Notes under the pieces: generated by a model | The model's input: the letters and a program-made list of their open reading frames with translations, nothing else | Told to the model about the DNA's origin: nothing | The model's database searches: none | Shown: one piece after another, positions 40,898 through 48,997 of the stretch | Layout: every line of letters begins with the position of its first letter | How positions within the stretch are numbered: position 1 is the stretch's first letter | Program-made: the position numbers and the translations under genes | Assembly: GCA_016191335.1 (NCBI GenBank) | Contig: JACPOW010000061.1 | Coordinates: 1-56,181, forward strand | DNA: 56,181 nt | From: Elusimicrobiota bacterium | GTDB taxonomy: Bacteria; Elusimicrobiota; Elusimicrobia; UBA1565; UBA9628 | Reading direction: 5' to 3'

Positions 40898-42238
40898 TCA
40901 CCACGCCCCCGGCCGCGGGGCGACCTCCTGCCAGGATTGGCGCGACAAGGTCACGTTCAGCTGGGGCAGCACGAGCGAGTCGTCGTAGAAGACCATCACG
41001 TTGCCGCCTCCGGACCAGCCGGACTGCACCCAGATCGCGCCGTAGACGTCGCTGTCCCCGGTCATGTTGATGGTCCCGCCGACATAGGCGAAGCCGCGGA
41101 TGCCCAGGTCGCTGCCCGAGGCGGAGCCCTCGCAGGCGACGCCGCAGGAGCCGATGTCGTAAGCGGCGGCGTTGCTCCTGAGACCGGTGTCGCCCGGGTA
41201 CTGGTTCGAGGAGCCCGTGTCGATCTTCTGGTATTCCTGCCAGGCGTTGGCGGGCACGCGGAGCGCCGGAGGATTGTAGGAATCGGTGCCGGAGGTGCTC
41301 ATGTTGCCGCGCACGATCACCGTGCCGATGGTGCCGCTCTGGCCGGAGATGGAGACGTTGTTGTCCCAGTACCAGACGTAGCCCTTGTCGTAGCGGGAGT
41401 CCTTGTAGAGGTTCGACACCGCGCAGTTCACGCAGGAGCTGCCGCAGACGAGCTGATTGACGTGGGTGCCGGTGACGTTGCCCGCGCAATTCAGCGTGCC
41501 GGTCGCCGCCGCGGAGGAGCGCAGGGCGGCGAAGTCGAAGACCGGCAGCTCCGGCACCTCGTAGCTGGACCACCACTCGAGGTTGTCCGTGTTGGGCGGG
41601 GTGACGCCGTTCGTGTCGCGCGGGTTGCCGCCGGTGCCGACGACGGCCTGCTTGGACAGCTTGCGCGGATAATAGCGGAGCGCCGACGTGCCCGAGAGGG
41701 CGATGTTCTGCATCGCGAGGATGGGCCCCCAGTGGGCGATCGAGCTCCCCGAGCTGTTGATGCCGGCGCCCGAGATGATCGCGCCCGGGATCGTCATGTT
41801 GGCGAAGACCGCCTGGAGGGCGCGCTTCTCCTTGCCCTGAAGGTCGCGCCCCTCGGAGATCACGGTGACCTGGTCGGCCAGCGGGCCCGAGGTGATGCTG
41901 ACGCGGTACACGCCGCCCGGCACGTCGGCGTAGGCCTGATCGAACGCGTAGCCCGCCAGAGGGACGCCCTCGCGCGCGTCGGCCCAGGTGCTCGTCGAGC
42001 TCTTCAGCTTCCAGTAAGCCCGGTCCAGGCCCGCCTCGGCGATGTTGAAGGCGGTCGTGGACTTGCGGTCCTTGACCGAGGAACGGTTGTCCTGCTGGAC
42101 CCAGGCCACCATCGCGGGAACGACGATGAGCAGGACGAGCATGAGCATGACCACGCCGGCGAGGACCTGGCCCCTTTCCTGACGGAATCTGGAAGGGGCG
42201 CTTCCTCGCGTATCGCTCGGTCGGCCGCGGTTGTTCAT
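40898..42238 (-). CDS. PilX/GspK-like minor pilin, cassette 1
   Basis: 446 residues. After a basic leader (residues 1-22) comes RGQVLAGVVMLMLVLLIVVPAMVAW, a prepilin-like helix in which position +5 after the likely Gly cleavage site is Gly, not Glu. Lack of Glu5 is a mark of GspK-type tip subunits. STTAFNIAEAGLDRAYW is the A-E-A-G motif of PilX-type proteins. The remaining ~350 residues are beta-rich with several Cys pairs (VCGSSCVNC, CGVAC). It probably resides at a pilus or pseudopilus tip. It follows the PilW-like gene after 1 nt. Its paralogue is at 47221-48498; both end in a similar SW-QE/DE-V-x-P/G segment. Confidence 0.75.
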   Translation of the reverse strand: MNNRGRPSDTRGSAPSRFRQERGQVLAGVVMLMLVLLIVVPAMVAWVQQDNRSSVKDRKSTTAFNIAEAGLDRAYWKLKSSTSTWADAREGVPLAGYAFDQAYADVPGGVYRVSITSGPLADQVTVISEGRDLQGKEKRALQAVFANMTIPGAIISGAGINSSGSSIAHWGPILAMQNIALSGTSALRYYPRKLSKQAVVGTGGNPRDTNGVTPPNTDNLEWWSSYEVPELPVFDFAALRSSAAATGTLNCAGNVTGTHVNQLVCGSSCVNCAVSNLYKDSRYDKGYVWYWDNNVSISGQSGTIGTVIVRGNMSTSGTDSYNPPALRVPANAWQEYQKIDTGSSNQYPGDTGLRSNAAAYDIGSCGVACEGSASGSDLGIRGFAYVGGTINMTGDSDVYGAIWVQSGWSGGGNVMVFYDDSLVLPQLNVTLSRQSWQEVAPRPGAW

Positions 42239-42239
42239 A

Positions 42240-42740
42240 TCAGTTCATCACCCGCACTTTTTCCGAGGCCATGTGCAGGGCCTTCGTGCGTCCCTGGTAG
42301 ATGCCCTTCTCGAGCGTGACCGACACCGAGACGATGCTCAGGTCGTCGGAGCGGGGGAAGGTGAACGCGAGGTACTTGACGTTCTTCGTCAGGACGCGGT
42401 TCTTGGCCCCCGTGACCTGGACCAAGGTGGTCCCGGTCAGGTAGAAGGTCATCGTCGTGCCCTGTATCTTCGTGAAGGTCAGGCGCGAGTAGAAGGGCTG
42501 CCCGGGAACCGTGTCGATGGTGATGCTCGAGGCACGCGCCTGGCGCAGGTTGCGGTTGATGACGGCCATCAGGTCCCGGGCCTCGCGCTGGAGGTCGGTG
42601 CGGGTGTTGGTCATGATGAAGTAGCGGTTGACCTGCAGCATGACCCGCGCGCCGACCGTGGCCAGTATGCCGATGATGGCCACGGCCATCATCATCTCGG
42701 TCAGGGAATAGCCGGAGCGGCTCCGGTGAGCCTTCACCAT
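42240..42740 (-). CDS. PilW/GspJ-like prepilin, cassette 1
   Basis: 166 residues. The type III prepilin signal is SG|YSLTEMMMAVAIIGILATV, cut after Gly10, with Glu at mature position 5. Then NTRTDLQREARDLMAVINRNLRQARASS is the helix typical of PilW/GspJ proteins, followed by a beta-rich domain. The last 40 residues (DDLSIVSVSVTLEKG ... VRVMN) are nearly the same as in the paralogue at 48500. It should be processed by a PilD-type peptidase, not encoded in this window. Its ATG lies inside the 3' end of the large prepilin gene (7-nt overlap). Confidence 0.88.
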   Translation of the reverse strand: MVKAHRSRSGYSLTEMMMAVAIIGILATVGARVMLQVNRYFIMTNTRTDLQREARDLMAVINRNLRQARASSITIDTVPGQPFYSRLTFTKIQGTTMTFYLTGTTLVQVTGAKNRVLTKNVKYLAFTFPRSDDLSIVSVSVTLEKGIYQGRTKALHMASEKVRVMN

Positions 42741-45322
42741 GAGAAGTTCACCCCCGTGACGGTCTGTCCGGCCAGCACGCCGACGTTGGCCTGCGTCCGG
42801 GCCGTGATCGTCGGCGTCGCGCCGCTGTAGGTGACGTAATAGGCGTAGACGCGATAGGCCGGAGAGGTGCTCTGCCGGACCTCCGCGCGGAAGGTGCCGT
42901 CCTCCTTGCTGGAGACGAGATAATAGGGGGAGCCGGTGAGCGTGGTGGAGTTGAGCGCGGGCGGCGCGGGCGGCGAGCCCGGGAGCGTCGCCGTGGTCAC
43001 GACGATCAGGGCCCCGGTCCGCAACGGGGCCCCGCCCAAGGTCACCGACCCGGTGATGGCGCCCAGCGCGCCGCTGACCGTGAAGGTCGAGGCGAAGACG
43101 ACGCCGCCCGAGACGACGCTCACGGCCGCGGAGGAGGGGGAGGCGCTCTCGAGCGAGTCGAGGGCGGGCTCGACCGTGTAGACGCCCGTCGAGATGTTCA
43201 GCGAGGTGAACCGCCCGTCGGGCCCGGAGACGGGCTGATCGTGGGAATAGCCGTTGGCGTCGACGAGGGCGACGGCCACGCCGGGCAGCGGGTTCGTGCC
43301 GTCGCGGGTGATGAACCCCGAGACGCGTCCGCCCTGGGACAGGAGGAAGTTCACGCCCGACTTGATCCCGCCGAGGGGCACGGTGATCGTCAGCGACGAC
43401 GCGGAGACGTAGTTCGACGCCGAGCCCACTCCCGAGTTGGCGGTCACGTCCACGCTTCCCGGCGCGACGCGCAGCAGGTAGCGCCCGTTGGCGGCGGAGG
43501 CGTACTGGGCCGCTCCCCCCCCGCCGGGGTCGACCGGGATGGCGGGCGAGATCGGCGCTCCGAGGACGCTCAGCACGGTGCCGGTGATGAACCCGTCGGT
43601 GTTCGGCGTCGTCAGGAACGACATCGTCGAGGGGAAGATGAACACCGAGCCGCTCGCGGCGATGGTGACCGAGTCGTGCTGGAGGCTCCAGCCGCCGCTC
43701 GAGATCAAGGTCGTCCAGGTGCCTGTGGCGACCTGGGTCAGGGAGAAGCGCGCCACCGGGGGGCTGCCGACGGCGTAGGCCAAAGCGGACTGGGACAGGC
43801 CGTCCGTGGCCGACACGATCGCGCCGACGGCGGGCTTGCCGCTGACCAAAGGCAGGGCGGGGTCTCCGCTCGTGAAGGGCGGATAGACGATGCCTCCCGT
43901 GGTGGTGGTGAAGTCCACGCGGTTCGCATTCGAATCGTAAGCCCGTCCGAAGGCGGAGAGGTCGGCGGCGCGCGTGTCGGTGCTGGTGAGGCGGACGAAC
44001 TGCTCTCCGGCGGCCGCCCCCGCGGCCAGGGCGAGGCAGGAGGTCTCGCAGTGGTTCGAGGAGGTCGCGCCGTGGTCCCAGCCGATCCCGTCGAGCACGG
44101 CGTCGGAACCGTCGGTGATGTAGAACGCGGCCGAGTGCCCCGTCACGGCCATCTTCTTGACCGGGGGAACGGCGGACGCGTTCCAGTTGGCGGGGAGGGG
44201 CGCGGCCGTGCAGAACGCGTTGGCGTCGTCCGCGTACACCGCGTCCGCGGTCTTGACCACGCCGCCGATGGTGAAGCTGCTGACGTTGGCGATCAGGTAA
44301 TGCCCGTAGGCCGGCAAGGTCGTGTTGGCGTAGTCGAGCTTGACCCCGTAGGCGGAGCCGGCGCAGGTGACGAAATTGGCTCCGCTGCACCCGCTCGTGA
44401 CCTTCAGCTTCAGGGCGGAAGGCGTGGTCCCGATCCCCACGACGACCGCCGAAGGCGTCGGATTGTACAGCTCGACGAACTGCGCCTCGAACCCGCCGCG
44501 GTCCGCCTGCGCGCTGGAGACCACCACCTGGCTGATCACCGGCGATGGGTTCACCCACAGCGGCGACGCTCCCGTCACGCTTCCGGAGCTCATCGGCATG
44601 AGGTCGAAGTCCTGGGTCTGGCTCTGGTTCGCGGCGATGGAGACGGCCCGGTAGGCCGGGAAGTAGCCCGGAACGACCGTGCCCAGGGAGTAGTTGCCCG
44701 GAGAAAGGTCGATGGAGTAGAGGCCCGAGGCGTTCGAGGTGTCGCGCCAGCCGAGGTTCTCGGCCACGTTCACGACGGCGCCGGGGATGTCCATGAAGGT
44801 CGAGGCGTCGCGCACCCGTCCGCTGAAGATCGCGTTGGCGGTCACCGTGTCGGGGTTGGCGACGAGGGTCCGCAAAGTGAGCCTCTTGCGCTCGGAGGCG
44901 ACCCTCCAGACGACGTTGACCGTGACGAGCTTCAGCCCCGTGTCGGGCGTGCTGGGCGGCACGACCACGATCGAGCCGGAATCCTCCTTGGCCACCTCCA
45001 CATAGGTGTACCGGGTGTAGTTGACCCCGCCTTCGAGGATGGACTGGGGGGGGAAGTAGCCCGTGTCGTACGCGGCCGGGGGGACGAAGCCGTTGTCGTA
45101 GGAGGGGTTCGTCGTGATGAGGATCTGGTAGTAGACCTTCTGCTTGAGGATCTGCATCTGCTCCTGGGCGAGCCCGGCGGCCAAAGTCCCGGATTTGGAG
45201 CCTTGGATCACCTTTTGGATGCCGATGAAGGAGCCCGTCAGCCCGACGACGCCGATGGAGAGGACGGCGGTGGCCACCATCAGCTCGGTCAAGGTCGCGC
45301 CGCGCGATCGGGAGCGGTCCAT
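42734..45322 (-). CDS. Giant PilV/GspI-like prepilin with carboxypeptidase-regulatory-like and lamin-tail-like domains, cassette 1
   Basis: 862 residues. The prepilin signal RG|ATLTELMVATAVLSIGVVGL is cut after Gly8, with Glu at +5. A pilin-like part runs to about residue 165. About 165-240 (SGRVRDASTFMDIPGAVVNV ... GYFPAYRAV) looks like a CarboxypepD_reg module. About 265-470 looks like a lamin-tail domain: FEAQFVELYNPTPSAVVV, GHYLIANVSS and FVRLTSTDTRAADLSAFGRAYD. The rest has further Ig/CNA-B-like modules (ITGTVLSVLG, VSGFITRDGTNPLPGVAVAL, ITGSVTLGGAPL). Normal PilV/GspI is 120-180 residues, so this is a very large tip subunit, probably an adhesin or exposed module. TAAGCT lies 6 nt before the ATG. 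It heads cassette 1. Confidence 0.82.
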   Translation of the reverse strand: MDRSRSRGATLTELMVATAVLSIGVVGLTGSFIGIQKVIQGSKSGTLAAGLAQEQMQILKQKVYYQILITTNPSYDNGFVPPAAYDTGYFPPQSILEGGVNYTRYTYVEVAKEDSGSIVVVPPSTPDTGLKLVTVNVVWRVASERKRLTLRTLVANPDTVTANAIFSGRVRDASTFMDIPGAVVNVAENLGWRDTSNASGLYSIDLSPGNYSLGTVVPGYFPAYRAVSIAANQSQTQDFDLMPMSSGSVTGASPLWVNPSPVISQVVVSSAQADRGGFEAQFVELYNPTPSAVVVGIGTTPSALKLKVTSGCSGANFVTCAGSAYGVKLDYANTTLPAYGHYLIANVSSFTIGGVVKTADAVYADDANAFCTAAPLPANWNASAVPPVKKMAVTGHSAAFYITDGSDAVLDGIGWDHGATSSNHCETSCLALAAGAAAGEQFVRLTSTDTRAADLSAFGRAYDSNANRVDFTTTTGGIVYPPFTSGDPALPLVSGKPAVGAIVSATDGLSQSALAYAVGSPPVARFSLTQVATGTWTTLISSGGWSLQHDSVTIAASGSVFIFPSTMSFLTTPNTDGFITGTVLSVLGAPISPAIPVDPGGGGAAQYASAANGRYLLRVAPGSVDVTANSGVGSASNYVSASSLTITVPLGGIKSGVNFLLSQGGRVSGFITRDGTNPLPGVAVALVDANGYSHDQPVSGPDGRFTSLNISTGVYTVEPALDSLESASPSSAAVSVVSGGVVFASTFTVSGALGAITGSVTLGGAPLRTGALIVVTTATLPGSPPAPPALNSTTLTGSPYYLVSSKEDGTFRAEVRQSTSPAYRVYAYYVTYSGATPTITARTQANVGVLAGQTVTGVNFSW

Positions 45323-45328
45323 GACCTC

Positions 45329-45334
45329 AGCTTA
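45329..45334 (-). promoter_or_regulatory. TAAGCT box of pilin cassette 1
   Basis: 6 nt before the ATG at 45322. Confidence 0.5.
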
Positions 45335-45369
45335 GCCCCGCCTGCCGGGGCCGTCCAGAAAACTAAAGG

Positions 45370-46563
45370 TTACAAATCCGGCGCCAGCGGAAGCACGACG
45401 AGGATCCGGGTTCCTTTTCCCTTGCCTTCGCTGTGCGCGGCGAGGGTCCCGGCGTGCTTCTGGACGATCCACTGGGCGATGAACAGCCCGAGGCCGGTCC
45501 CGGAGTCCTCGATCCGGGTGCTCGAGAAGGGCTCGAACAGGCGGTCCAGCGTCTCCCGGGAGATGCCCTCGCCGCTGTCCTGGACCTCGACGACCGCGCG
45601 GCCGCCGTCTCGCCGCGCGGTCACGGCGAGACGGCCGCCGAGGGGCATGGCGTTGATCGAGTTCATGACGAGGTTGGTGAAGACCTGCACGAGATGGCGT
45701 TCGCTGCCGGCCACCACGAGGCCCTCGGGACAATCGAGGCTGGCGGCGATCCCTCGGTCCTCGAGCCGGATGGACTGGACGTCCATGACCCTCTGGAGCG
45801 GAGTCCTCAAGGGCAGGGGCTTCAAAGTCAGCTCCGCCGGCTTGGTGTACTCGAGGAAGTCGCCGAGGATCGCCGCGGCCCGTTCGGCCTCGTCCTCGAT
45901 GATGCCCAGCTGCGCTTCCGCGCCCGCCATGTCGCCTTCCTTCAGCCGTCCGCGGATGTAGTTGACGCTGAGGATGACGGTGCTGACCGGAGTCTTGACC
46001 TCGTGGAGGACGCCGGCCAGGGCCCGCCCGACCACGGTCAGCCGGTGCATCCACGCCAGCTGACGGTTATAGCTCTCCCCCACGGCGACCCGCGTCCGGC
46101 GGGCCATGCCGGCGATGTAGGTGGCGAAGAAGGCGGTCACGAGGAGCAAGGAGGTGCGCAGAAGGTAGAAAGGCTGCTCGAAGACGCCCTCGGCGGGCCA
46201 GGCCAATCCTCCGTAGACGAGGCTGGCGACGCCGCCGACGATGAAGCTGTAGGACAGCTCCTCCAGGAAGCAGGAAGCGAGTATGACGAGGAAGTAGGCG
46301 ATGTAGAAATCGCTGGAGAAGCCCTTGGTCAGGTACAGGACGGTCGAGGTGAAGGCGATGTCGACGAAGAAGAACCAGGTCTCCCAGGCGGCGGGGATCC
46401 GTTCCCGGCGCATCGCCCAGAACCAGGCGGCGGCCGCGGCGGCGTAGATCGGGAAGGCCAGCCACATCCATTTTTCCAGGACGCTGTCCGGGGCGTAGAG
46501 GGCCTGAAGCAGAAGGACTTCGCACAGGATCCCGCGGAACAGGAGGAGATACGTGGATTGCAC
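45370..46563 (-). CDS. Membrane histidine kinase, PilS-like layout
   Basis: 397 residues, GTG start. Six hydrophobic segments occupy about residues 5-155, with almost no loop large enough for a sensor domain; SFIVGGVASLVYGGLAW is near 108-122. The phosphoacceptor is H187 in LAGVLHEVKTPVSTV, the N box is FTNLVMNSINAM, and the G boxes are DSGEGISRE and SGTGLGLFIAQW. This resembles PilS/AtoS-type kinases with multispan sensing parts. It lies between the two pilin cassettes, upstream of and co-directional with cassette 1 (47-nt gap), and divergent from the regulator at 46589 with 25 bp between. Confidence 0.9.
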   Translation of the reverse strand: MQSTYLLLFRGILCEVLLLQALYAPDSVLEKWMWLAFPIYAAAAAAWFWAMRRERIPAAWETWFFFVDIAFTSTVLYLTKGFSSDFYIAYFLVILASCFLEELSYSFIVGGVASLVYGGLAWPAEGVFEQPFYLLRTSLLLVTAFFATYIAGMARRTRVAVGESYNRQLAWMHRLTVVGRALAGVLHEVKTPVSTVILSVNYIRGRLKEGDMAGAEAQLGIIEDEAERAAAILGDFLEYTKPAELTLKPLPLRTPLQRVMDVQSIRLEDRGIAASLDCPEGLVVAGSERHLVQVFTNLVMNSINAMPLGGRLAVTARRDGGRAVVEVQDSGEGISRETLDRLFEPFSSTRIEDSGTGLGLFIAQWIVQKHAGTLAAHSEGKGKGTRILVVLPLAPDL

Positions 46564-46575
46564 CGTCGCCCTTTA

Positions 46576-46581
46576 TATAAT
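46576..46581 (+). promoter_or_regulatory. TATAAT box of the degenerate-receiver regulator
   Basis: A perfect -10, 7 nt before the ATG at 46589. The 25-bp divergent gap is AT-rich (TTTATATAATAT) and may drive the kinase on the other strand too. Confidence 0.7.
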
Positions 46582-46588
46582 ATCGCCC

Positions 46589-47224
46589 ATGAGCGAGAGA
46601 ATCCTCATCATCGACGACGACTCCGCTTTCCGCAAGATCCTCGCGCGGACCCTGGAGGGCGAGTCGTACGCCGTCGATTCCGCGCCGACGGGGAAGGCCG
46701 GCGTCGCCGCGGCGCAGCGCCGGGCGCACGACCTGATCATCCGCACGCCGGTCCTGATCCTGACCGCCAACGACCAGGACGGCCAGGACGTTTCCTGCCT
46801 GGACATGGGCGCCGACGACTATCTCACCAAGCCGGCGAAGGCCGACCGCCTCCTCGCGCACGTGCGCGCCCTCCTGCGCCGGTCCCCGCAGGCCGCGGCG
46901 GGCGCGGCCTCCGAGCAGCGCCGCCTCGGGGCGCTTCTCCTCGACGCCGACCGGCGCCTGGTCACCCTCGACGGCGTCGAGTACCCGCACCTGACGTCCA
47001 AGGAGTTCGGCCTGCTCTACGACCTGGCCCTTCACAGCCCCAAGCCGCGCAACCGCCAGGCGCTCTACCTCGACGTCTGGGGCATGCCGCATCCGTCGGA
47101 GGTCAGCCTCAAGACCGTCGACGTGCACGTGCGGCGCATCCGGCTCAAGCTCGGCTGGCGCTCGGATCGCTGGCTGCTCAGCGTCTCCGGCCTGGGCTAC
47201 TGCCTCGTTCCGCCCAAGGATTAA
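46589..47224 (+). CDS. OmpR-type response regulator with an internally deleted receiver lacking the phospho-acceptor Asp
   Basis: 211 residues. The receiver starts normally (RILIIDDDSAFRKILARTL; acidic pocket D9-D11), then passes from AHDLII straight to RTPVLILTAND (switch T59) and YLTKPAK (K81). The T-to-K spacing is normal (22), but the acidic-pocket-to-T spacing is about 22 residues short. The missing piece is the beta3-loop-alpha3 section with the phosphorylated Asp. Both sides are in the same frame, so it is an in-frame loss near 46739-46744. The C-terminal winged helix (about 110-208) is intact: LTSKEFGLLYDLALH and KTVDVHVRRIRLKLG. A perfect TATAAT lies 7 nt before the ATG. It converges on PilX-2 with a shared TTAA. 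Confidence 0.88.
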   Translation: MSERILIIDDDSAFRKILARTLEGESYAVDSAPTGKAGVAAAQRRAHDLIIRTPVLILTANDQDGQDVSCLDMGADDYLTKPAKADRLLAHVRALLRRSPQAAAGAASEQRRLGALLLDADRRLVTLDGVEYPHLTSKEFGLLYDLALHSPKPRNRQALYLDVWGMPHPSEVSLKTVDVHVRRIRLKLGWRSDRWLLSVSGLGYCLVPPKD

Positions 47225-48498
47225 AGACCGGACGGCCAGCCGCGGACCTCGTCCTGCCAGGAGCTGCGGGTCAGGCTGACGTTCGTCGTGACGATGTTGC
47301 TCGTCGCGTTGCCGTTGTAGTAGAAGTCGATCGGCGAGGCCGCCGACAGCGTCGAGGTGCCGATGGCGTAGAGCACGCCGTAGACGTCGCTGTTGCCGCC
47401 GCCGCCCCCGCCGTTGTTGAAGTTCCCGCCGACGTAGAGGAACCCGTTGACCGAGACCTTGCTGGAGACGACGGGGGTGACCGTGGCCTGGTAGGTGGAA
47501 TTCAGACCGGGGAAATCCGGGGGCTCGGTCGAATCGTTCCCGTAGGCGATGTAGGTGGGCCAGGCGTTGCAGTATTGCTTCCAGGCCTTGGTCGGCATGG
47601 TCATGCTGACCGTGCCTTTGCCCCAGACGCCGTTGGGCAGGTTGATGTTGCCCATGACGATCAAGGTGCCGGTGTGGAACATCCCCGGGGACTTGACCGA
47701 GAGGTCCCCTTCGATGAAGATCGTCTTGCCGGCGGTGGTGTTGTCCCAGTTGACCACGTTGCCGGCGTAGTAGCACGAGCCCGCCGGGGTGCCTCCGGCC
47801 GGGCAGCCGGCCGTGGCGGCCGCCGAGGTGCGGTAGAAATCGAAGTCGAGGGACGGCGGCGTGGGCAGGCTCGTCTGGAAGGCGTGCCACTGGCAGCAGC
47901 CGGGCGAGTCGCAGTTGGGCGGGTTGGCGCTGGTGTCCTTGCCGATGATCTGACTGGCCGACCAGTACTGGGGATAACTGCGGCTGGTCGCGTCGATGTT
48001 GCTGGGGCTCATGACCGCGCCCCAATGCACGTTGGTGCCGCCCGCGATCTTCACGCCCTGGCCGGCGAAGATCGCGGTGTCGCCCAGGATGGTGTTGCTG
48101 TAGACGACGCGCAGGGCGCGCGTCTCCCGGCGGAACCGGTCGCGCCCCACGGTGACGATCGTGACCTGCTGCGTGCCGGGGCCGCTCGTGATGCTGATCG
48201 TGTAGGTCCCGCCGGTGATGTCGGAGTACGTCTTGTCGAAGCTGTAGTCGGTCTGCGCCTGCCCGGCCTGGATGTTGTTCCAGGTGATGGTGGACAGGGA
48301 GACGAACAGGTACGCCTTCTCGACTCCGGCCTCGGCCAGATGGAACGCGACGGTGTTGTGGGACTGCTTGCTCGCGAAGACGGTCTCGCGCTGGATCCAG
48401 AGCACGATGGACGGCACCATGATCGCCAGGATCACGAGCATGGCGACGGCGCCGGGGAGGATCTGGCCCCGCCGGCCGAGCGAAAGGATCGTTTTCAT
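47221..48498 (-). CDS. PilX/GspK-like minor pilin, cassette 2
   Basis: 425 residues. The N-terminus RRGQILPGAVAMLVILAIMVPSIV is a prepilin-like helix with Gly rather than Glu at +5, as in its paralogue at 40898. AFHLAEAGVEKAYLFV is the A-E-A-G motif. The C-terminal ~330 residues are beta-rich, contain Cys clusters (NCDSPGCCQW) and a poly-Gly loop (NNGGGGGGNSDVYG) and end with LTRSSWQDEVRGWPSG. Matching features in the paralogue (SITSGP, SDVYG, LSRQSWQEV) show common descent. It follows the PilW-like gene after 1 nt, the same spacing as in cassette 1. Confidence 0.75.
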   Translation of the reverse strand: MKTILSLGRRGQILPGAVAMLVILAIMVPSIVLWIQRETVFASKQSHNTVAFHLAEAGVEKAYLFVSLSTITWNNIQAGQAQTDYSFDKTYSDITGGTYTISITSGPGTQQVTIVTVGRDRFRRETRALRVVYSNTILGDTAIFAGQGVKIAGGTNVHWGAVMSPSNIDATSRSYPQYWSASQIIGKDTSANPPNCDSPGCCQWHAFQTSLPTPPSLDFDFYRTSAAATAGCPAGGTPAGSCYYAGNVVNWDNTTAGKTIFIEGDLSVKSPGMFHTGTLIVMGNINLPNGVWGKGTVSMTMPTKAWKQYCNAWPTYIAYGNDSTEPPDFPGLNSTYQATVTPVVSSKVSVNGFLYVGGNFNNGGGGGGNSDVYGVLYAIGTSTLSAASPIDFYYNGNATSNIVTTNVSLTRSSWQDEVRGWPSGL

Positions 48499-48499
48499 A

Positions 48500-48997
48500 T
48501 CAGTTCATGACCCGGATCTTCTGAATGGTCAGCTCGAGGACCTTGCGCCGGCCGAGCTGGATGTTCTTGCCCATCGTGATGGAGACGGAGATGATCGAGA
48601 TGTCGTCGGTGTGTGGATAGGTGAAGGCGATGTAGATGAGGTTGCTGCTGACGACGGACTGCGCGGTGTCGATGACCTGGATGAGCTTGCTGCCCTGCTG
48701 GCGGAACTCCATGTAGCGGCCGTCCACGTGGCGGAAGCGGATGCGGGAGTACGGGCCCTGCCCCGCGGGGGTGTCCATGACCACCGTGGTGGCGACGGCC
48801 TGGCGCATGTACCGGTTGACCGTGTCAAGGGTCGTGCGCGCGTCGCGCTGGATCTCGTAGCGCGCGCTCGTCATGAGGAAGAAGTTCTGCATCTGGATCA
48901 GCATGGTCGGCGCGACGGTCGCGAGGATGCCGATGATGGCGACGACCATCATCAGCTCCGTCACGGTGTAGCCGAGGCGGCTCTTGAGCTTCCTCAT
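48500..48997 (-). CDS. PilW/GspJ-like prepilin, cassette 2
   Basis: 165 residues. The prepilin signal is LG|YTVTELMMVVAIIGILATV, cut after Gly9, with Glu at +5. The helix TSARYEIQRDARTTLDTVNRYMRQAVATT and the C-terminus DDISIISVSITMGKN ... IRVMN match the paralogue at 42240. The ATG overlaps the stop of the large prepilin by 4 nt. As in cassette 1 it sits between the giant PilV-like and the PilX-like genes, equivalent to GspJ between GspI and GspK. Confidence 0.88.
   Translation of the reverse strand: MRKLKSRLGYTVTELMMVVAIIGILATVAPTMLIQMQNFFLMTSARYEIQRDARTTLDTVNRYMRQAVATTVVMDTPAGQGPYSRIRFRHVDGRYMEFRQQGSKLIQVIDTAQSVVSSNLIYIAFTYPHTDDISIISVSITMGKNIQLGRRKVLELTIQKIRVMN

Noticed and set aside
43241-45961. 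Open frame of over 900 codons opposite the large prepilin and kinase
   Set aside because: Runs across two well-supported genes and their boundary; Gly/Arg/Val-rich shadow without start signals.
46739-46744. Frameshift as the cause of the short receiver
   Set aside because: Both flanks are in the same frame and each matches the receiver fold, so the loss is in frame.
45433-48510. Open frame of over 1000 codons spanning kinase, regulator and PilX-2
   Set aside because: Crosses three genes in other frames and has no recognisable domain.
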